The position numbers and the translations under genes are program-made. The notes under the pieces were generated by a model. It was not told the origin of the DNA, did not search any database, and was given only the letters and a program-made list of their open reading frames with translations. DNA of 64,000 nt from Boesenbergia rotunda (Eukaryota > Streptophyta > Magnoliopsida > Zingiberales > Zingiberaceae), in contig JAGFNQ010008773.1 in assembly GCA_024364735.1 (NCBI GenBank), positions 113,865 through 177,864 on the forward strand, in the 5' to 3' direction. Position 1 is the stretch's first letter, and the number at the start of each line of letters is the position of its first letter. Of the stretch, positions 56,501-64,000 are shown one piece after another.

Positions 56501-57432
56501 AAGAGGAGACTTGGCAAGGGAGAAGCAACTATATAAGGAACCATAGGCAAGCCTTGGATTCCCAAGATTTGAATAATCGATATAGAGCTCCCTCTCTCTC
56601 TCTTAATTCTCTTCTCTCTTTCCCTTCCCCCACCTAGGGCCGGCGCCCTCTTGGCCAATTAGGGTCGGCGCCCTCTTGAGGACCTAGGGCCGAAGCACCT
56701 CCCTCCCAAGGGTGAGTTGCCGTGAGCTTCAACAAGAAGAAGAAACCAAACAAGAAGAAGAAGAAGCGGATAGTGACTCCTCTCTTCTCGGAATTCGATT
56801 CCGTTTCTTTGTTGGTTAGTTTCCACTCTTTCCTATTTCTTCTCTTGTTTTTCTAGTTGTGCCTTCCGAGAATCTAGTAGTTCTCGTCGGCACAAAACTC
56901 GTGACTTTGCGAAGTCATCCCGAAGAGAACTCGGCGTGGACGCGAATAGAGGCGGAGCTTCCAAGGGACGCTACGGTTGGATCTCGTCCCTTTCTTCGAG
57001 TTACGAAAGGTATAAAGTAAATTAGTTTACTTTTCCGCAAAGTTTTATTTTATGATTATGTCAACACACCATAAGGTTGCATGCTAGATACGAAGTTAAA
57101 ATAATTTAGGAAATTATTTTATGCAAATTCTTCCGTTGCACGTAAAAATTTAAAATTTTACGAACTCGTATCCTTGTCGACATGCACCCGGTCCCAACAC
57201 TATACTTGTAAATCTCTTTTTGTAAACTGATTTTGCGTTCATATAGAATTGCCCAAAGTAAACGATCAACGATCGTGGGCCTTGGAGTAGGAGTCGACCT
57301 AGGCTCCGAACCAAGTAAAAAATATCGTGTTCGCGTGTTTTGTTTCTTTCCGCTGTGCAAATTGCTCTCTCCATAAATTCGAAAAGTTTTGTCGATATTC
57401 ACCCCCCCTCTATCGACTCTATCGATCCAACA
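53543..57432 (+). repeat. 3' LTR of element E, split by a solo LTR
   Basis: The LTR proper is 53543-54733 and 57205-57432, about 1.42 kb. Compared with the 5' LTR it has an extra 18-bp dyad unit at about 54511-54528. TATA (CTATAAATAG) lies at 54539. Confidence 0.9.
54734..57199 (+). mobile_element. Solo LTR inserted in the 3' LTR of element E
   Basis: 2466 bp, TGTTAGTGATATGAGAG to CCCGGTCCCAACA, with a perfect target duplication CTATA (54729-54733 and 57200-57204). No internal region, PBS or gag is seen. A ~120-bp AT-rich tandem duplication, two to three copies, is at 56215-56480 ('ttagttttattataaagtta'). ORFs inside are not recognisable. It is the youngest insertion layer in this part of the window. 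Confidence 0.9.
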
Positions 57433-58061
57433 GATTTTGTAATAAATTGTTTTGAGGTGTCAATTTATTTCAAAATTCTAAAGTGTGTGATTATTGTGAT
57501 TCTCAGGTACTTTAAAATGGATCTAGACCCACTTGACCTAATTCAAAGAGAAAACCAATTAAATGCCCCAATGATAAAATGGATTGGGAATTAAATATGG
57601 ATTTTGTCTCTACTACCGAGGAACCTAAGTGTGATCTTGCCGAGTTCTGTACCGAAAAGCCTAACGAGATTAATACCGAAGAGGAGTTTGAATATTTTAG
57701 GAAATGGTTAGAAGCAGACGAGATGACCGAAGGTCATCAAAATCAGGCTTCTTCCATTACCAGTGAAAAAACATCCAAACTCGATGAACTCTTTGGTCAA
57801 AGTAATCGAGTCGCTAGGCAGATGGTAATGAAGAACTTGACCGTTACCATCTTGGTTGAGGGGATGCCCGTAAGGGAACATGTCCTCAAAATGATGGCTT
57901 GGCTGAAGGAGATAGAAATTCTTGGAGCTCAAATCGATGGGGAAACCCAGGTCGATCTTATCCTCCAATCTTTACCAGGGAGTTTTGAGAAGTTTCGCCT
58001 AAGCTACAATATGGACAAGCGTTCTTATCCTCCAATCTCTACCAGGGAGTGTTGTTGTTAA
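57433..58061 (+). pseudogene. gag: gag fragment of copia element D
   Basis: After the leader resumes (57438-57515) a gag start MDLDPLDLIQRENQLNAPMI appears at 57516, followed by an early stop near 57593. The frame 57579-58061 carries the copia gag (UBN2) core: LDELFGQSNRVARQMVM, then ILGAQIDGETQVDLILQSLP and SFEKFRLSYNMDKR. A 61-65 bp tandem duplication ('cttatcctccaatct') lies at 57957-58050. The frame ends where new LTR-like sequence starts, so the rest of D is missing. Confidence 0.75.
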
Positions 58062-59084
58062 ATCCGACACTTTTGACGCGATCTAGAAAATTTTTCGGAA
58101 GAAGATTTAGTGTTTTCGAGACCTAAACTGAAATTAGAGGATTAAATTTCTTTGAAACTTAAGTTTGGAGGGCTTAAGTGTGATTAAACTCAGACTTAAG
58201 GTTGTAGATCTAAATAGGTAAAGAAAGTGGGCTAAATTGCAAATGTACATCACCTTAACCCGAAGCCCTTTCTTTCCTCTGCCCTCTTACGCGATCCAAG
58301 CTCAGTCGACACCCCTCACTTCTCTCCTTTCCTTCGCCATCGCCGATGAACTCGAGCCTCTACCTCATCCTCCTTCATCTCCCTCGCGATAGAGCTTTTC
58401 CCCCTCCTCAGCTCCTCTTGCCCTTCGATTGGAGTGATCACGCGATGGTCATGGAGGTGGCAACGCGATTGGGGGGCAGAGATCTCATCGACTATCTCCA
58501 AGTAGGTAACATCCTTCTTCGAGGATCTTGTGGATCTGGTTGTTGAACTCGATCATAGCTGAGATGAAGGTGTTCCGTTCTGAGGTTTTGCTCGGTGCCA
58601 AAGGCAGAGAAGAAGTCGATGTCGGAGGAGACAACCTGCGTAGGGTTTTCTCTGGAGAAGGTTGATCCATCGGATCTGACTGGAGTTTCTCGGTCGGTGT
58701 CCACCTGAGGTAAGATTTGGATCTATTCCAGTAGCTATTTGTGGATGAATAGGCTTAGATTCATTAGACCAATGTAAACTAATTATATCTCTTAGTAGAG
58801 ATTGTGTTGGGATTAGATTTAGGTTTGGGTTTCTGATCCTGTATTCTGAATTTAATTTGGGTAGCTATATAGGAAGCATGTAGATGTTTGTTTCTGTGTT
58901 GGAGTTGGTATTATAGGTTTACCGTGAGTTCCATGTGTTGAATTTGGGTTGTGATGAAGATAGGTTTGTGTTTTGAATAGGTCATTGTGTTTTTCCAATC
59001 CTTACCGTAAGAAATTTGCAGTTGGAAGGTGGTTTGGAGTTACTGGACTGATACCCAGCTTAAAACAGAAATTAAATGAGCTAT

Positions 59085-59087
<3 letters not shown>
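58053..59087 (+). repeat. LTR-like DNA, possibly Ty3/gypsy
   Basis: It begins TGTTGTTAAATCCGACAC directly at the break in D's gag. Text such as 'cttaagtttggagggcttaa' resembles LTRs of chromovirus-type elements as I remember them. It includes CT-rich 'cttctctcctttccttcgcc' at 58317. No terminal partner or coding region was found, so the assignment is weak. Confidence 0.35.

Positions 59088-59148
<61 letters not shown>
59088..59148. repeat. (TA)n microsatellite
   Basis: About 60 bp of pure TA repeat. Confidence 0.95.
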
Positions 59149-59151
<3 letters not shown>

Positions 59152-60129
59152 ATTGGTATCAATTTAACAATTATATGTGTTGGATGGGTGTAGTAGTATT
59201 TGAAGTTTCTCGTGTATGTTAACCTTGACTAGAATTATGGGTTGATACTTGGATATGATGAAGCTTGGGTTTAATCTTTGATCATGTTTGTTTCTTTTTC
59301 TTTTTTTCTTGAGTTGTAGACCTTGGTATACGTTCGGTTTGGATTGGGTATTAGTTGGATCCTTTAGACCTTGTGGTGTTTTGTTGTCAGGTAATACCCT
59401 GTAGCTTTGGATTAGAACGAGAAAGGCTCAACTAAAAGGATGAGTTGATTGAATATGTTATTATGAGTAATTCATCTTGGAATTGATTCACAAGTTGGAA
59501 TTGAGGTTTAGTAGGTTAATCAATTGGTCAATTAGGTTAATGACTTGATTAATGGCTAGTTAGGGTGATGATTAAATTGGTAATCAAGATTGATATGAAT
59601 GATGGGACGATCAGGTTTACGGTTTATCTAAACCCAGGTTTAATTGAGAGGTTATCATTCAATTAGGGATTTGTTAGCTAGTTACTATCTTTGTAATAAC
59701 TATTTAAAATATGTCCTTTGATATAGGACATTGATTTGGACTTTTGGTTGCGGAGTATTGATAACCACGCGTGTCGTACCACGAGTATCAAATACAATTA
59801 AAGTGTCAAACTCCTCTAAACTAATGTAGTATAGAGTAACTCGAGTCGTCTCTCTCAAGGAATGTAATGATAAGTTAATAATCTTAGGATTCCAAGTTAT
59901 TACTTTTGGATTTTGGATATTAAACTGGGGTTTGGATTTGGAAGCTAAGACTACGAATTGAAACAGCAAGGCAAGTATGAAATCTAATCCTAATTAATGA
60001 AAGACAATGTAAGTAAGGAAATCTAATTTAACCTAACTACACTTGACAAGGAAACGAAAGGCAACATGAAGGAAGCATTTAAGGAAATAGAGCATGTTTA
60101 AGAACAGAAAATGAAAATCTGAGTTAAAA
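59149..60129. other. Unclassified repeat-like DNA
   Basis: No coding recognised. Bases 59740-59870 ('gcgtgtcgtaccacgagtat', then 'gagtaactcgagtcgtctct') look like text common in plant retroelement leaders or tails, but I cannot name the family. Confidence 0.35.
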
Positions 60130-60727
60130 GAAAGATTTGGCACTGTATGCTCATCTGTTCTATCCGACCAACTAAAAATAGAAAATGAAAATTTGAAGAA
60201 TCTAGTGGAGAAATTAGAAAATGATATTGCATGTTTAAGAATTAAAAAGAATTTTTATCCTGAAAATCTGAATTGGTATGTTAAAAATCATAAGGGCCAG
60301 ATTAGGAAAATTCCTAGAAATTATATTCCTCCAAAGTTTTTGATTAACCCCGTAGATAAAAATTTATTCTGGGTCCCAAAATTAATATTGAATTAATTTT
60401 TTGGTATTTATGAAAAACAAAATTGACTAATATTTCTTTTCTCTTTATGTCCTTTATCATTTGTTGTATTATCAAATGTTTTTTAAGAGATTATTTCGAT
60501 CTGAGTTTACTAGAAAAAATTAAATTAATTTTTTTTCCCTTCCCTATTTTTTTTGTCCCATTTTTGCTGTGATCAAAGGGGGAGAGTAGTTTATATTCGG
60601 TGGAGGTTATGTACATGATTGTAAATTTTTTTATTTTTTTATATGCTTAATTCTGTTACAATATTATTATTGTTTGTTGTTTATCCCTAACTAAACTTGG
60701 GTTGATGCACATCAAAAAGTGGGAGAT
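60130..60727 (+). mobile_element. gag tail, spacer and PPT of element F
   Basis: Bases 60193-60396 encode a coiled-coil start (LVEKLENDIACLRIKK) and the gag tail PPKFLINPVDKNLFWVPKLI. Then follow AT-rich spacer, 'gtgatcaaagggggagagt' at 60571 and a PPT 'aaaaagtgggagat' at 60714-60727. The 5' part is missing and no pol follows gag. Same lineage as 38660-39748. Confidence 0.7.
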
Positions 60728-61660
60728 TGTTGGTGCCCCGGTTGGTTTTGATGCGATCAACCAAGTTAGGTTAGGTCCTGTTGATTTTAATCACTCTGCT
60801 AAGTGTGCAGGAACTTAGGTACGGAGGAAGTCGAGCGTAAGACGCAGCGGACGAGAAGGATTGCGCGGGGAAGTGAGTTGACGGGCTCGGTGCAATCTGA
60901 GGGACGCGGAAGCTGCGGAAGAGTACGCCGGTGGAGGGAGAAGGACGTGCGCGGTGTCCAAGGGACGAGAAGCCGAGAGAAAGGACGCTCGAGGGGCGAA
61001 AGGTCAGAGTCGGGTTCGAGTGAGCCTGACTCCGGTTGGCCGGAAATCACCCAGAAGACGAAAAAACCAAAAGGCTGGTCGCCGGAAAAAAATAAAGATT
61101 TATTTGTTACAAAATGGAATCGAACCCGAGACCTCAACAACACAAGCTAACCGACTTACCATTTGGGATAAAGTATGATGGCAATGTTGATGATATTACT
61201 ACTTAGAGATTACAACAGCGACATGGAGATTCCAACAGCCATCTCGAGGAAAGATAAAGTTTTAATTAAACTTTATTTCTTAAAGGATAATGTTACATTA
61301 TCCTTTAATCAAATACAATGGATGCAGTTTAATCCCATCCAAAATCAACCATCCAGATTACATCCATGGATCAACGGCCAAGAGAACAGTCATCAACAAT
61401 CAACAATCCAGATTTATTCTCTTAGGCTATAAATAGACTTAGAGGTTTTGCTTTAGAATTCATTCATTCTATTGTAATTCTCTAAGTTTAGTGATCTTCA
61501 GTTGTAAGGCTTCTCCGCCACAAGGAGATTTTTTTTGCTTTAACCGTCTTGGAAGCAACGACCAAGTTGCAACCAAATTTTTTTTATAGACGAGTTTCCA
61601 CCATTTTTTATTTATTAGCCGTCTATTAACCCCCTCTAGCCGGACCAACCCGCTCCAACA
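60728..61660 (+). repeat. 3' LTR of element F
   Basis: 933 bp, TGTTGGTGCCCCGGTTGG to CGCTCCAACA. TATA (CTATAAATAG) lies at 61428. No dyad array precedes the TATA box, unlike the A/B/C/E group. U5 includes 'cttctccgccacaaggagat'. Confidence 0.8.
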
Positions 61661-62010
61661 ATACTTGCATTGTTACGAGTGCTGGGCATCATACTTGTAT
61701 AGCCACAAGTGCTGGGCTACATACTTGCATCGCCACGAGTGCTGGGCGTCATACTTACATTGCCACGAGTGTTGGGCATCATACTTGCATAGCCACGAGT
61801 ACTGGGCTACATACTTGCATCACCACGAGTGATGGGTGTCATACTTGGATTGCCATGAGTGCTGGGTATCATATTTGTATAGCCACGAGTGTTGGGCTAC
61901 AAACCTGCATTGCCACGAGTGTTGGGCGTCATATCTGTATAGCCACGAGTGTTAGGCTTCATATGTTGTAAGCCACAAGTGTTTGGCTTGTTTATGCAAC
62001 CATGAGTGGT
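61661..62010. repeat. 30-bp minisatellite with 90-bp higher-order period
   Basis: About eleven copies of a 30-bp unit around 'gccacgagtgctgggc' with a 'catacttgcat' linker. Variants cycle in threes (ending catc, ctac, cgtc), giving a 90-bp higher-order repeat. It starts immediately after the LTR end at 61660. The minus strand is open across units 2-9 as a 10-residue repeat (DAQHSWQCKY-like), but I see no evidence for a gene. Confidence 0.9.
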
Positions 62011-62141
62011 TGGCTTATCTGTTTCCTGTTCACCCGACTGCCGGTCTGGTGGTGGCTGAGGTGCGTACAGAACAGATCGTTATACTATGTGTATGGGATG
62101 CATTGCACCTTGGTTGGTGCTTGTTGTGTTTGAATGATATA
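62011..62141. other. Short stretch between the minisatellite and LTR K
   Basis: It begins with decayed minisatellite units ('gagtggttggctt'), then has no recognised feature. Confidence 0.4.
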
Positions 62142-62827
62142 TGTTGGTGCTGGAAGCACCATATTGAACCTTGTTTTGATATTGGCAAAGGATTCAATGT
62201 TAAGTACTATTTGTGATCTAATAAAGTTACTCAAGTGTGCAGGAAAGTCCTAGTTAATCTAGGCAAGAAGCCCTGGCAAAGGGCTGGGCAAGAAGTCCTG
62301 GTCGAGGACTGGGCAAGAAGTCCTGGCAAAGGGCTGGGCAAGAAGACATGACCGGAAGTTGGGCAAGAAGTCCTGGTCGTGGACTGGGCACCGAAGACCT
62401 GACCGGAAGTTGGGCAAGAAGACCTGACCAGAAGTTAGGCACGAAGACCTGGTGAGTAAAGCTGGGCAAAAGTCCAACCGGAGGAGCCGGTTGGTAAAAG
62501 GTAAATTCTCCCGAGAGGAGTAAGTGAGGACGCGTTCCCCGTAGGAGGGAACATTAGGCGTCGGTTCGACCTAGGATTCCATTTGGGAGACCCAAAGTCA
62601 GAACCAAGACAGCTTAGGCTGTAAATAATGGCTAACATATTTGCTTCCTGTGTTTTGAAACTAACCTTAGTTACAGGGAACGAAGGAACGTTGTTTCTGC
62701 AGCTCAGGCGCCTCAATGGAGTGAGGCGCCTCACTGGGGCTAGGCGCCCATATGGATACGGGCGCCCCAGTGCAAGGCTATTTCAAAGCCATCGAAGCAA
62801 ACTGCCACGAAGCCTCTAGGCCAAGTC
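62142..62827 (+). repeat. LTR K, truncated by a nested LTR
   Basis: It starts TGTTGGTGCTGGAAGCACC, like element A's LTR. 'aagtcctggcaaagggctgg' repeats lie at 62265-62450, with conserved 'gaggacgcgttccccg' text at 62525. CAGGCGCCT and GGGCGCC dyads lie at 62703-62766. The minus-strand LTR at 62828 interrupts it, and the rest is outside the window. Confidence 0.75.
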
Positions 62828-64000
62828 TGTAGGACCGGTGCCGTCGATAGAGGGGGGGTGAATATCGACCGTGAAAACTTTTCGTGGAAAACTCGTTCGT
62901 TCTAGACTTAGAATATTAGTAGCAGCGGAAAACAAATAAAGAATAAAATAAAAACAATACACAGACACAGCGGGATTATTTACTTGGTTCCCAACCCCCC
63001 AGGGTCAGTACGTCCAAGGCCTATGTACTCGGCGTGAGTCCACTATTGGTCTCCTTTCCGGAATTTCCGGAGGCGGAGAAAACCCGTCTTACAGTGTACA
63101 ATTTACAAGCAATAATATAGAAAAATTAAGTGCCTAATTAAATGAAATCAAACCGAAGCAAAAATCTGAAACTCGGCCGATCTGGACCTCCAAAGTGCCG
63201 CGCACCTCCTCCTGGAGCCTCCCGGTCGTAGGGCCTTGTTTCTAGCGCGTTGTCGTCGGTCGGAATGATCAGAATCGCTCTCAAAAGTTGTGTCTGAAGC
63301 TGAGGGGTCGAGGCCCCTTATAAAGGCCTCCTGGGGGCGCCCTGGTCGCTGGGGGCGCCCCGGAAGACTCGGTCAACTCTTATCCTTGTGCCTACCTCGC
63401 CGCAGGTGATAAGATCGCTGACCAGGGCACTCCGGATTCTCCGGGCGCCCCCGTGGAGGCTTATCCTATGTTCTGGCTTCAAAACAGCAAAACAGCTACT
63501 AATTAGAGCGCCCCGAACGCTCCGGGCGCCCCGGTTGACACCTGTTGTGCATACAACACGAAACTGCAACTTTAGTACTACCTGGGGGCGCCCCGGACGC
63601 TCCGGGCGCCCCGGTTGCATGGGGGTGCCCCCCTTGCTGGGGGCGCCCCCCTTAAGGCCTGCAAACCTAGTTTACCTGCTTTGTCTTCGTTTCTTGATAC
63701 CTGCAAGATACACAAACACAAAGCATAGATACATATAATGTTAGCCTTAAGGACTTGGTTCGGACTTCGGATTTGCACGAAACCCTAGGTCGAACCGGTA
63801 CGAGTTCCTATCCCCGAGAATTCGCCCTTCACCTACTCCTTTCAGGAGACGGTTGCCACCCAGCCCTTCGGGTGGACTTTTACTTAGCTTCCGATTACTC
63901 CGGATCTCGAGACGCCCAAACCCTGACCCGTCTCTACTCCTGTTCTTAGTCATCGCTCAGCTAAGTTGCTTAGTCCCTTGGACCAAAGTCTTCATTTCCT
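62828..64000 (-). repeat. LTR L (minus), GGGCGCCC family, runs off the window
   Basis: The left end TGTAGGACCGGTGCCGTCG is the inverse of an LTR 3' end like that at 4340-4380. A minus-strand TATA (TTTATAAGGG) lies near 63320, with GGGCGCCC dyads at 63332-63650. The block at 63770-63960 matches 3230-3430 in inverse. It is the same family as 2976-4380. Its U3 start and any internal region lie beyond 64000. Confidence 0.8.

Larger units (their letters stand above)
46541..57432 (+). mobile_element. LTR retrotransposon E: intact gag plus ORF2, no pol
   Basis: The youngest-looking member of the gag/ORF2 family. The target duplication is GATTT (46536-46540 and 57433-57437). Order: 5' LTR 46541-47943, PBS 47946, gag 48170-49813, spacer, 20-bp minisatellite, GGGCGCCC array with TATA 50640-50951, ORF2 51064-52297, spacer, PPT, and 3' LTR 53543-57432 with a nested solo LTR. 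By eye the LTRs differ by about 28 substitutions in 1.4 kb, mostly C/T and G/A transitions, plus an 18-bp unit. The element must borrow reverse transcriptase and integrase from another. Confidence 0.92.

Noticed and set aside
58316..58704. Possible host gene first exon
   Set aside because: Short overlapping ORFs on both strands in LTR-like DNA with no recognised protein similarity.
61661..62010. Repeat protein gene on the minus strand (10-residue repeats)
   Set aside because: Stops in the first and tenth units, no start, no flanking gene features; best explained as a minisatellite.

Overview
This is plant nuclear DNA from a large, repeat-rich genome. Evidence for a plant: several Ty1/copia-like LTR elements with initiator-Met primer binding sites, CACTA and hAT transposons, a tRNA-derived SINE, MITEs, a nuclear copy of plastid ndhB/ndhA, and fragments of a plant-type NADPH-cytochrome P450 reductase. 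A monocot is plausible; a Zingiberales source is only a guess. I found no intact host gene. The only long uninterrupted reading frame with a recognisable role is a retrotransposon gag (48170-49813).

Layout. 1-4380: remnants of LTR elements in both orientations. 4381-5325: plastid-derived ndhB and ndhA pieces. 5330-6516: decayed hAT transposase. 6517-16702: a CACTA end split by element A (6869-16252), which carries a nested solo LTR. 16703-27930: a probable solo LTR split by a 9.6-kb gene-capturing CACTA element (17999-27627). That CACTA carries most of a cytochrome P450 reductase gene and is itself split by LTR element B (20643-25274). 28318-36224: a minus-strand LTR split by element C (28389-33967) and by a solo LTR (34751-35897). 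36275-39748: two head-on LTR-element fragments. 39749-41263: the least repetitive stretch, with a MITE inside a TA microsatellite and a SINE split by another MITE. 41264-58052: copia element D, split by a CACTA remnant holding a C2-domain exon and by element E (46541-57432), whose 3' LTR holds a solo LTR (54734-57199). 58053-64000: LTR-like DNA, element F, a 30-bp minisatellite, and two nested LTRs that run off the window.

The main biological point is a group of related non-autonomous LTR retrotransposons (A, B, C, E and fragments). Each keeps LTRs, PBS, a copia-type gag with a coiled coil (CCHC knuckle in A, B and E) and a polypurine tract. Each stops where protease would start, and none has reverse transcriptase, RNase H or integrase. 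A and E also carry a second ORF (ORF2), about 400 codons long. It resembles the 'putative plant transposon protein' domain (PF20167-like), ends in a coiled coil, and has its own TATA box and a candidate short intron. Most of the LTRs in the group carry an array of CpG-containing dyads just upstream of the TATA box, and the dyad differs between families (GGGCGCCC, TCAGGCGCCTGA, CAGTCGACTG, GATCGGTC...GACCGATC). In A and E the dyad of that element's own LTR recurs upstream of the internal ORF2 TATA box. I know of no description of this arrangement.

All family assignments come from reading motifs and translations by eye; no database search was run.
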